Part shown: positions 1 through 6,268 of the stretch, piece after piece | Layout of the letters: the number at the start of each line of letters is the position of its first letter | How positions within the stretch are numbered: position 1 is the first letter of the stretch | Assembly: GCA_030151925.1 (NCBI GenBank) | Contig: JASLCY010000336.1 | Location: 1 to 15,806, forward strand | Length of the DNA stretch: 15,806 bases | DNA from: Oligoflexus sp. | GTDB taxonomy: Bacteria > Bdellovibrionota_B > Oligoflexia > Oligoflexales > Oligoflexaceae | Direction: 5' to 3' | The notes under the pieces: generated by a model | The model's input: only the letters and a program-made list of their open reading frames with translations | Told to the model about the DNA's origin: nothing | The model's database searches: none | Program-made: the position numbers and the translations under genes

Positions 1-69
1 ATTCGCCAGACCCTCGCTCGTCAAAGTCGGAACCTTGTGCGCAACCTCATGAAAGGCCTTGCTATCCAT
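1..69 (-). CDS. 5' fragment of an unrecognised small-protein or longer gene
   Basis: The first 23 codons of a minus-strand gene run off the left edge. The translation begins MDSKAFHEVAHKVPTLTSEG. The ATG at 69-67 is preceded by a good Shine-Dalgarno sequence (GAGGAG, six bases before the start), which is the main support. No signal peptide is visible and the N-terminus is soluble. The pattern of a short amphipathic N-terminus faintly recalls UbiK/BMFP-type accessory proteins, but 23 residues are too few to assign a family. The gene is divergent from the HD-GYP gene, with 269 bp between the two starts. Confidence 0.6.
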   Translation of the reverse strand, partial: MDSKAFHEVAHKVPTLTSEGLAN

Positions 70-219
70 GTCTAACTCCTCAGGTAGGGACACCGTGAGA
101 CGAGCTTAACCCCAACCGGGTCCCTCGTCAGCAACAACTTCAAGGCCGCAAGATCGGCTGGATGGAGCGTCAGTAAGGGCATCAAAAATCGGGACTATCC
201 CCCAGAAACCGAGGAGTTT

Positions 220-228
220 TGGTAAAAT
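220..228 (+). promoter_or_regulatory. candidate extended -10 promoter of the HD-GYP gene
   Basis: TGGTAAAAT contains the TGn extension followed by TAAAAT, a 5/6 match to the -10 consensus, about 110 bp before the HD-GYP start. There is no convincing -35 element 16-18 bp upstream, so it would have to act as an extended -10 promoter. The rest of the 70-338 gap shows no gene; a minus-strand open frame crossing it is an unlikely shadow. This is inference from motif match only. Confidence 0.3.
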
Positions 229-338
229 AGAGACGGGCCAAAACTTCCGTAAAGAACTTCCCCCGGCGGCCGATAGGCCCAATAGGGGTGTAAGTCGTTG
301 ATTTCACCTCGTCCGGCGTCGAGCTCGAGAGGACCGCC

Positions 339-1529
339 ATGTCACGAAAATTCATCATCAAAGAGTCGACCCGCAGTCGCTGCAAGATCATACCGATCGA
401 AGCCGACACGCTCTCTGCCTATAGACCGATCAGTCTGGAGCTCTTCGCCTACCTCTGGGAGGTGAAGACGATCGATTTCAGCATCTATCTGCGGGTCGAT
501 AACGAATTGCTGCAATACATCAAGCCGTCCGAGCTTTCGGAGGAGCTCCTCCAGCACGTGTGGATGGCTTCGCTCAAAGAGGATGCGGGCGTCGACGTCT
601 TCATCGCCAGGAAGGACTTCCCGAAGTTCGAGCACACCCTCGCCTACGTCCGGCAGAAGAAGATCAACACGATGCTCGAGCAGGAGCCCTCGCTCGACCG
701 CAAGACCCTCGAGGTCTTCGGCGACCTCAGCGCCGCGAGCCAGATGGTCTTGCGCGGCGGCATCGACAAGCAGGTGGCCGAACGCGTGAAGACCGCGGCG
801 TCCTTCATGGTGCAGAACCTGATGGATTCCGAGAGCGCGATGGCCACTCTCAGCCGCATGATCACCATCGATCCCACGCTCTACGACCACAGCGCGTCGG
901 TCGCCATGTTCGCCACGGTGATGGCTCGACGCTTCTTCGGTTCGAAGTTCTCGCAGAAGGAGGCGGAGATCCTCGCGCAGAGCGGCCTCTACCACGACGC
1001 CGGCAAGTCCTGCATCCCCAACTCCGTCCTGAACAAACCCGGCGCGTTCACGCCGGAGGAATTCGAGATCATGAAGACCCACGTGCATCACGGCTTCCGC
1101 GAGCTGAGCCTGGCGATCAGCACCGGCGCCCCGATCGATCCGCTGGTCGCGCAGGTCGCGATCGAGCATCACGAGCGTTTCACCGGCAAGGGTTATCCTT
1201 ACGGTAAAAAAGGCCGTTTCGAGGACGATCCCGATAACGGCATCCATCCCTACGCGCGCATCGTCGCGATCGCGGACGCCTACTCCGCCCTGCTCATGAA
1301 ACGCGTGTACAAACCCGCGCTGCCGGCCGAGAAGGCCCTCGAGCTCCTGGAGAGATCCGCGCCGGACGACTTCGACCCGCTGATCTTCGAGCCCTTCGTC
1401 AAAGGCGTGAAGACCAGCCTGCAGGCGCTGAAGGACGAGAAGGAAAAAGCCAGTCGCGGCAACATCTATATGGTGGATAAGGGCGATTCGATCGCCGCGA
1501 AGATCCAGGAAGCCCGCAAGACGAAGTGA
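339..1529 (+). CDS. HD-GYP domain protein, probable cyclic-di-GMP phosphodiesterase
   Basis: A 396-aa cytoplasmic protein with no membrane segment. Residues 1-130 are an N-terminal region I do not recognise; residues about 165-365 are an HD-GYP domain. Visible motifs are H184 (DHS), H219-D220 with K223 in YHDAGK, H248 in THVHHG, H277-H278-E279 in HHER, the GYP triplet at 285-287, and D313 in IADAYSAL. These match the expected metal ligands and the diagnostic GYP. Two details differ: the usual second Asp of the ADxxDA motif is Ser316, and position 180, four residues before H184, is Thr rather than the Glu of trinuclear enzymes, which suggests a binuclear site. Family knowledge: HD-GYP proteins hydrolyse cyclic-di-GMP. 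The start is ATG 339 with AGAGGA five bases upstream. It is transcribed alone and ends at a bidirectional terminator. The N-terminal region may be a sensory or partner-binding module. Confidence 0.9.
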   Translation: MSRKFIIKESTRSRCKIIPIEADTLSAYRPISLELFAYLWEVKTIDFSIYLRVDNELLQYIKPSELSEELLQHVWMASLKEDAGVDVFIARKDFPKFEHTLAYVRQKKINTMLEQEPSLDRKTLEVFGDLSAASQMVLRGGIDKQVAERVKTAASFMVQNLMDSESAMATLSRMITIDPTLYDHSASVAMFATVMARRFFGSKFSQKEAEILAQSGLYHDAGKSCIPNSVLNKPGAFTPEEFEIMKTHVHHGFRELSLAISTGAPIDPLVAQVAIEHHERFTGKGYPYGKKGRFEDDPDNGIHPYARIVAIADAYSALLMKRVYKPALPAEKALELLERSAPDDFDPLIFEPFVKGVKTSLQALKDEKEKASRGNIYMVDKGDSIAAKIQEARKTK

Positions 1530-1553
1530 AGCTCCCTCGGCACAGCAAGAACT

Positions 1554-1594
1554 AAAAAAGCCGGCTCCCGCGAGGGAAGCCGGCTTGCGTTTTT
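1554..1594. terminator. bidirectional intrinsic terminator between convergent genes
   Basis: A GC-rich stem (AAGCCGGCT-CCC pairing with GGG-AGCCGGCTT, one bulged A, GCGA loop, 1558-1586) is flanked by a T run at 1590-1594 on the plus strand and an A run at 1554-1559, which reads as a U tract on the minus strand. It lies between the convergent HD-GYP and M23 genes and can stop transcription from both sides. Confidence 0.8.
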
Positions 1595-1623
1595 AGGAGA
1601 GGACTTGGGAGCCCGGTCGACGC

Positions 1624-2394
1624 TCAGTGAGCGTAGTCGCGGCTGAGGTGCGGCAGCGGATCCATCGCCAGGTTGTCGAGACCCTGGTATTCGAAGTGGA
1701 GGTGAGCGCCGTGCGCGTTGCCGGTTGCGCCGACATGCGCGATCTTCTCGCCGACGTCGACCGCTTCGCCCTTGTGCACATAGATCTTCGAGCAATGCGC
1801 GTAGAGGGTCTTGAAGGTCTTGTGGTTGATCACCACGGTATTGCCGTATCCGTGCTTGCGACCGACGAACTCGACGGTTCCGCCTTCAGCGGCCAGGATT
1901 TCCTTGCTGGTCTTAGGGAAGATATCGAGGCCCGCGTGGCGACGGCCCGAACGCGGCCCGAAGTGCGAACGCACGAGACCGTTCTCGAGCGGCCATTCGA
2001 TCTGCCGATACTGGCTATAGAGCTCCGCGCGCCGGCCCGTGGAAGGCGCATCAACATCACGTCTGGCGTCATCATCTTTAGACAAGCCCGCTGGTTTATC
2101 GACCAGCTTACCTCGTCCGCGCAAGTCAGTAGACTCGAGAGCCTCCTCACCAACGGGGATATAAATCAGTTGTCCGGGTTTAAGCTCTTCGTCAGAGCCA
2201 AGATGATTCAAGCGTTGGATGCTGAGGGGGGCGACCGCGTATTGCTGTCCGAGAGTTAGGAGAGACTCGCCTTCTTGAACTTGATACTCGAGAACTTGGC
2301 GATTGTCCGTGCCCGGAGGAGCCGGGAGGCGGTGAGCGCAGCTGAAAGCGGCTGCGGTGCTTGCGAAGATGGCAAGCGCTTTGATCGTCTTCAT
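1624..2394 (-). CDS. LysM and M23-family metallopeptidase lipoprotein (peptidoglycan endopeptidase or amidase activator)
   Basis: A 256-aa protein read from ATG 2394. An in-frame GTG lies three codons upstream at 2403, but it abuts the AAGGAAG ribosome site with no spacer, whereas ATG 2394 has eight bases, so ATG was chosen. The N-terminus MKTIKALAIFASTAAAFSC is a lipoprotein signal with a somewhat weak lipobox (AFSC; Cys19). A LysM domain follows (residues about 36-80: YQVQEGESLLTLGQQY to GQLIYIP), then a charged linker, then a C-terminal M23 domain. All M23 catalytic features are present: HxxxD zinc ligands (H153, D157 in HAGLD), H200 in YAHC, and HLH (H231, H233) in HLHFE. The active site is complete, unlike degenerate EnvC/NlpD proteins, so it may cut peptide cross-links directly. 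It is likely anchored in the outer membrane facing the wall. Cell-wall remodelling near an envelope machine is plausible, but a functional link is inference. Confidence 0.92.
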   Translation of the reverse strand: MKTIKALAIFASTAAAFSCAHRLPAPPGTDNRQVLEYQVQEGESLLTLGQQYAVAPLSIQRLNHLGSDEELKPGQLIYIPVGEEALESTDLRGRGKLVDKPAGLSKDDDARRDVDAPSTGRRAELYSQYRQIEWPLENGLVRSHFGPRSGRRHAGLDIFPKTSKEILAAEGGTVEFVGRKHGYGNTVVINHKTFKTLYAHCSKIYVHKGEAVDVGEKIAHVGATGNAHGAHLHFEYQGLDNLAMDPLPHLSRDYAH

Positions 2395-2504
2395 CGTGAC
2401 CACTTCCTTATCGTAGGTTGCGAGAGCGTGTTGTCTGATGCTTCAGGCGCCATCGCCAGAAATTAAGACAACCAGTCCTAACTCCCATCTCAAAGAGACG
2501 AGGG

Positions 2505-2519
2505 GTACTCAGAGTACTC
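2505..2519. repeat. short inverted repeat GTACTC-A-GAGTAC
   Basis: A perfect inverted repeat of six bases around a single A (2505-2517), with the overlapping 8-bp palindrome GAGTACTC at 2512-2519. It lies about 110 bp upstream of the M23 start. The size and symmetry fit an operator for a dimeric regulator, but no regulator can be named. Confidence 0.4.
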
Positions 2520-2526
2520 GGTAGCT

Positions 2527-2546
2527 GTGACACCCTAGGGGTGACA
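2527..2546. repeat. direct repeat GTGACA flanking palindrome CCCTAGGG
   Basis: Two identical hexamers GTGACA (2527-2532 and 2541-2546) flank the 8-bp perfect palindrome CCCTAGGG (2533-2540). The repeats are 14 bp apart start to start. Together with the inverted repeat ten bases away, this makes a compact cluster of symmetric elements in the M23 upstream region. The role is unknown; a protein-binding site or small RNA structure is possible. Confidence 0.4.
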
Positions 2547-2727
2547 AAAGAACATTCGAGTAGGAACACTCTACCCCAAAACTGTCTCCTTGCGAACCCA
2601 CAAATTGCAATTAAAGTCGATAATTAGCCGCGTCACTTCTAAATTATATATAAGAAACGGTGCTTTATCTTTTTTTTCGAAGTGTCCTAACGAGAAAACA
2701 TTTCAGTTTTATACCCGCCCTAAACGC

Positions 2728-2756
2728 AAAAAAGCACGTCCTTGTGAGACGTGCTT
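2728..2756 (-). terminator. intrinsic terminator of the FHA/AgmX-domain gene
   Basis: A perfect 9-bp stem AAGCACGTC/GACGTGCTT (2732-2740 and 2748-2756) with a 7-nt loop is followed, on the minus strand, by six U residues (A run at 2728-2733). It lies 20 bp past the stop codon of the minus-strand gene that ends at 2776. Confidence 0.85.
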
Positions 2757-2775
2757 GCGCGGATTCGAGACAAAA

Positions 2776-4944
2776 TTACATAGGGTTGAAGACGAAGGGA
2801 TAAGTGACGTTGACGTTCTGGCCGCCGCGTGGCGTTGGGAACTTCCAACGGACGATCTTACCCGTCACACAGCCCGACATCGTCGCATCACCGATCGTAT
2901 CCGAGTTGATCGTCGCAGCCGATACACGGCCCGTCGCGTCGATCGTAAAGTTCACTTTAACCTTACCGCTGGCGCTAGGCGAACGCTGGAGGAGCGTTTC
3001 GTAGCAGTGGCGGATCTGGTTGAGGTTCGCGCGGATCACCGCCTGCACTTCCTGGTTCGTCAAACCACCGCTGACGACCGGGTCGCCGGGAGGCACTTCG
3101 ACAGACGCGCGGCCGTTGCCCGCTCCCTTGCCGTCACCCTTACCGAAGCCCGAGCCGAGACCGGCGCCGCCGAGGCCGCCGGCGCCACCAGCGCCCGAAC
3201 CCGTGCCACCGAAACCACCGAAGTTGTTACCGGCCTGGCCCGTACCGGCCATACCGAGGGTTTTACCCGCACCTGGACCGCCGAGGCCCGTGGTCTTGGC
3301 CGCTGAGCCTGAACCACCGCCCGCACCGCCAGCCGCGCTCTTGAAGTCGGTCTTGATCGCGCCAGCCGCTTTGCTGTCGAGGATCTTGCCGACGCCGAGA
3401 CCGAGCTGACTGAGGTTCACGCCCGAAGCTTTGTTCGGCGCGCCGCCTTCCACACCCGCGAGATCGGTCTTGGTATTACCCTTCCGCTCACCGCCGGCCG
3501 CGTCGTTGCGTTTACCGCCGCCCAGCGGACCGCCGCTGAGGCCTTGCGCTTTATTCGGATCGACCTTACCCGGGTTCTTCATATCGGCTTTGTCGGGAGC
3601 CTTCGCCATGCCAGCGGCCTTCGCCGTCTCTTTCTTCTCGGGCGTCGGCGCCTTGGGCGGCGCGACCTGCGGAGTCGGCTTCTGCGCGAGCTCCTTCACC
3701 GGCTGAGGCGTCGGGAGCGGCTGCTTCACCTGCTCGACCGGCTTCGCCTTCTCTTCAGGCTTCACAGGAACCGGCGGCTTCGGGGGCGGCTTGGGAGGCT
3801 CGACCTTCTTGGGCGGCTCCTTCTCCACTTTCGCCACTTCGACCTTCGGCTTCTCGGGCGGCTTAGGGACTTCTTTGGTCTCCGGTTGGTTCACGATGGA
3901 CCAGATATCGTCCTTGTCGTCCTTCTTCGGATTCTTCGACAGGTAAATAGCGGGGATGACCGCGAGGTAGACGAGGGCCGCGAGCGTCATCAGCATGACG
4001 AAGAACGGGTCGCGGGCGCTCTTGCGCGGCAGGTCGAGGACCGGAGGCTTGATGAACATGAGGAAGTATTTCACGGCCCCGTGCGTGATATGAGCGATAT
4101 CGTTCTTGCTCATATCGATCGTGGCGTCGCCCTTCTCCTCGATCACGCGGCCGCCCTTGCGGATGCGCGCGCTCATGTCCGAGGAGAGGTGGACGGTGTA
4201 GCCGTCCTTCTGCACCGAAGCGAGCTTATAGCGCTTGATGTCGCCCGTGCCGCCGGCGATGAAGTGCGCCTTGCCCGGCGTACCGATCGTGACTTTCTCG
4301 AAGTTCTTGATCTTGGGGTGGAACATGTCCACGTCGAGAATCGTGTCTTCCCAGTAGGCCACCACTTCGAGCACGTTACCGCTCGGCTTGGCGTTACGCG
4401 GGTTGAAGAGGGGCTCGACGGCGTCTTCGCCGTCCGATCCCCTGTCGTGCCCGCCCGGATCAGCCAGTACCGTTGACCTTGGATCATCACTCATGTCGTC
4501 TGCATGCTCCGAATCTTCATCGTCATCGTGTCTCGCCGCAGCTGCATTCCGGACGTTGGCGCCCGCGACTACCGTCTTCTTCACAGACAGATTCTTGGTG
4601 TCGCCGGCTTGGGCCCGATCCTCCAGGCGTGGAGCGAGGGCGGGAGCCGCCTGCACCACATGGACTTCGACTTGAACGTTGCCGATCGTTATCTTGTCGC
4701 CGATCTCTATAGGGGACTCGACGTCGACCTTCTTGCCGTTCAGGAGCACGCCGGACTGCGAGCCGAGATCGGTGAGAATGTGGACGCCGTTTTCCAGGAC
4801 TTCTATCATCGCGTGAATGGGCTCCACGCCGGGCGCGCGGATCACGACTTCATTCGATAACAAGGAACCGATCATCAGCCGGTCACGGACGGGCACCACC
4901 TGTCGCGACTGACCTGGAGGCGAATAGTGAATCTCGAGGTTCAT
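2776..4944 (-). CDS. FHA-domain, single-pass membrane protein with Pro/Lys-rich, Gly-rich and C-terminal AgmX/PglI (TonB-like) domains; GltG-like
   Basis: A 722-aa modular protein. In order: FHA-like domain (1-97, DLGSQSGVLLNGKK), acidic linker (140-180), a second folded cytoplasmic region (about 186-300) I do not recognise, one transmembrane helix (about 313-336), Pro/Lys-rich stretch (355-435), Gly-rich low-complexity stretch (470-610), and a C-terminal AgmX/PglI-type domain (625-722) with IRHCYETLLQ, SGKVKVNFTID and the ending VNVTYPFVFNPM. C647 and C692 sit where the family has paired cysteines. The layout puts FHA in the cytoplasm and the TonB-like tip in the periplasm, as in PglI/GltG of the Myxococcus gliding machine. 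Unlike active FHA domains it lacks the GR Arg and SxxH Ser used for phosphothreonine binding. ATG 4944 has AGAGGA six bases upstream. It is the last gene of the motility locus but is separated from it by a terminator, with 139 bp for its own promoter. Confidence 0.88.
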   Translation of the reverse strand: MNLEIHYSPPGQSRQVVPVRDRLMIGSLLSNEVVIRAPGVEPIHAMIEVLENGVHILTDLGSQSGVLLNGKKVDVESPIEIGDKITIGNVQVEVHVVQAAPALAPRLEDRAQAGDTKNLSVKKTVVAGANVRNAAAARHDDDEDSEHADDMSDDPRSTVLADPGGHDRGSDGEDAVEPLFNPRNAKPSGNVLEVVAYWEDTILDVDMFHPKIKNFEKVTIGTPGKAHFIAGGTGDIKRYKLASVQKDGYTVHLSSDMSARIRKGGRVIEEKGDATIDMSKNDIAHITHGAVKYFLMFIKPPVLDLPRKSARDPFFVMLMTLAALVYLAVIPAIYLSKNPKKDDKDDIWSIVNQPETKEVPKPPEKPKVEVAKVEKEPPKKVEPPKPPPKPPVPVKPEEKAKPVEQVKQPLPTPQPVKELAQKPTPQVAPPKAPTPEKKETAKAAGMAKAPDKADMKNPGKVDPNKAQGLSGGPLGGGKRNDAAGGERKGNTKTDLAGVEGGAPNKASGVNLSQLGLGVGKILDSKAAGAIKTDFKSAAGGAGGGSGSAAKTTGLGGPGAGKTLGMAGTGQAGNNFGGFGGTGSGAGGAGGLGGAGLGSGFGKGDGKGAGNGRASVEVPPGDPVVSGGLTNQEVQAVIRANLNQIRHCYETLLQRSPSASGKVKVNFTIDATGRVSAATINSDTIGDATMSGCVTGKIVRWKFPTPRGGQNVNVTYPFVFNPM

Positions 4945-5030
4945 TCACGTTCCTCTGTCATCAAGATCGAAATAAAAACACTAATACAACTATTATTGCG
5001 TGTTAGGTGGCAAATGGGAAGCTTTCTTGG

Positions 5031-5067
5031 CAAAAATTAGAAAGGCCCACATTTTGCGTGGGCCTTT
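5031..5067 (-). terminator. intrinsic terminator after the TPR lipoprotein gene
   Basis: A perfect 10-bp stem AAAGGCCCAC/GTGGGCCTTT (5041-5067) with a 7-nt loop is followed on the minus strand by CTAATTTTT. It sits 16 bp past the stop of the TPR lipoprotein gene and closes the seven-gene operon before the FHA gene. The following leader (4945-5030) is AT-rich and should hold a promoter for the FHA gene, but I could not find a good -35/-10 pair. Confidence 0.8.
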
Positions 5068-5083
5068 GCGGTCGGTTCCTCAG

Positions 5084-6268
5084 TTATTTTGCGGGCGGCG
5101 GCGGAGCGTCGCCGCCTTTGTCCGCCGGAGCCCCGCCGCCGGCCGGCGCCTGCGCGCCGCCTTCCGCGGGCTTAGCCGGCGCTCCGCCCTTCGCCGCTCC
5201 GGCCGCATCGGCTTTCGCCTTCGCCGCCGCGCGAGCCGCCTCCGCCTTCGCAGCGCTTTCTTTTTGCTGCTGCATTTGGAGGTCTTTTTCGATTTTACCC
5301 AAAACGAGGAACGATTTCTCGTCGATCGTCGAAGGGCCGCCGCTCAGCTTGCCGATATGCTCGAGGTCGGTCCGGGCCTTGGCGAGGTTGCCGAGGCCCT
5401 GGTATTCGTTCAGGGCGCAGCTGAAGAGCGCGGGCTTGTAATTGGGCTTCTTCTCGAGGATGGTCTTGCAGAGGCTCGCCGCCTCGTTCGAGTTGTCCGC
5501 GAGGCGCTCGGCCTGCATCTGTCCCGTCATCACGAACCAATCGCGGTTCACGCCTTCGAACATCGCCTTGGCCGTTTTGTAATCGCCGTACTTCAAAGCG
5601 GTGAAGCCGATGTTGAGCCGCGCGGGCTCGTAATCGCTCTTCGCCTTCAAAGCGTCGTTCCAGAAGGCGACGGCTTCGGGCAGGCGGTTATCGAGCAGGG
5701 CTATCATGCCTTCGGCCGTGTAGGCCGCGGCCTTCGTCTTGGGGTTCTTGCTGCGCAGGAGCTTGCCGATCCAGTGCTCGGCCATGGGGATCTGCTTCGA
5801 TTGGATCGAAGCCAGGGCGAGCTCGAGCATCGCGACTTCGGGCATCTCGCGTTTGATGTCTTCCTTCATCTCGACGATCATGAGGCGTTTCGCGATATTG
5901 AAGACCGGGACGACGCCTTCGCCGGCGAGGCGCTTCGCGGCCATCAGGGCGACGAGGTCCTTACGGTCCTTGCCGGTCGGATTCTTGAGTTTGCCTTCGA
6001 GATCGTCGGCGTTGTTCTTCGCCTTGGCCGAGTTCACCGTATAGGGCGTCAGGCCGTTATTGCTCAAACTATAGACGAAGGTCCCGCTGCCGGACGAGGA
6101 ATAGCTCTCGTCGTCCCGGCCGCCCTTCTTGCCGCTATCGTCGTCATCGTCGTCTTTCGAGGACGCCGATTCCTTGCCCTCTTTCTTCTTCTTGCCGCCT
6201 TCCGTCGTCGCGCACGACGTGAGGGTGACAGCGGCCGCGAGCAGACCGACTTGCCAAAGTCTTTTCAT
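5084..6268 (-). CDS. TPR-repeat outer-membrane lipoprotein (GltE/AglT-like by context)
   Basis: A 394-aa lipoprotein. The signal peptide MKRLWQVGLLAAAVTLTSC ends in a clear lipobox (LTSC, Cys19), followed by Ala-Thr rather than Asp, so outer-membrane sorting is expected. Residues 25-60 are a charged, disordered linker with a run of six Asp. Residues about 120-310 are helical TPR-like repeats (for example AAYTAEGMIALLDNRLPEAV and ARLNIGFTALKYGDYKTAK). The tail (about 320-394) is Ala/Lys-rich, then Gly/Pro/Ala-rich low complexity. The ATG overlaps the TGA of the upstream 1029-aa gene by four bases (ATGA), indicating translational coupling. A TPR lipoprotein in a TolQ/TolR/OM-barrel operon fits AglT/GltE of the Myxococcus machine, but TPR sequences diverge fast and orthology is unproven. 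The gene ends at an intrinsic terminator. Confidence 0.85.
   Translation of the reverse strand: MKRLWQVGLLAAAVTLTSCATTEGGKKKKEGKESASSKDDDDDDSGKKGGRDDESYSSSGSGTFVYSLSNNGLTPYTVNSAKAKNNADDLEGKLKNPTGKDRKDLVALMAAKRLAGEGVVPVFNIAKRLMIVEMKEDIKREMPEVAMLELALASIQSKQIPMAEHWIGKLLRSKNPKTKAAAYTAEGMIALLDNRLPEAVAFWNDALKAKSDYEPARLNIGFTALKYGDYKTAKAMFEGVNRDWFVMTGQMQAERLADNSNEAASLCKTILEKKPNYKPALFSCALNEYQGLGNLAKARTDLEHIGKLSGGPSTIDEKSFLVLGKIEKDLQMQQQKESAAKAEAARAAAKAKADAAGAAKGGAPAKPAEGGAQAPAGGGAPADKGGDAPPPPAK

Larger units (their letters stand above)
2395..2727. other. intergenic region, AT-richer, with palindromes
   Basis: About 330 bp lie between the M23 gene and the terminator of the FHA gene. The part at 2600-2720 is markedly AT-rich against GC-rich surroundings. 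It contains a minus-strand TATAAT (2648-2643) without a good -35 partner, which could serve the M23 gene with a leader of about 240 nt. The part at 2500-2546 holds two palindromic elements listed separately. No convincing protein-coding frame was found: a 26-codon minus-strand frame at 2408-2488 lacks a ribosome site, and the plus-strand frame from 2590 is a shadow. Confidence 0.5.

Noticed and set aside
342..1247. 301-codon minus-strand open frame inside the HD-GYP gene
   Set aside because: The plus-strand protein has all HD-GYP motifs; the antisense frame has none.
2408..2488. 26-codon minus-strand open frame just upstream of the M23 gene
   Set aside because: No ribosome site before its ATG and no recognisable composition; its stop falls just upstream of the M23 ribosome site, probably by chance.
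2590..3306. 238-codon plus-strand frame spanning the intergenic region and the end of the FHA gene
   Set aside because: Runs through the terminator and antisense to the AgmX-type domain; no ribosome site.
3120..3400. Apparent tandem repeats in the FHA gene
   Set aside because: They encode a Gly/Ala-rich low-complexity protein segment rather than a DNA repeat array or CRISPR; units are irregular.
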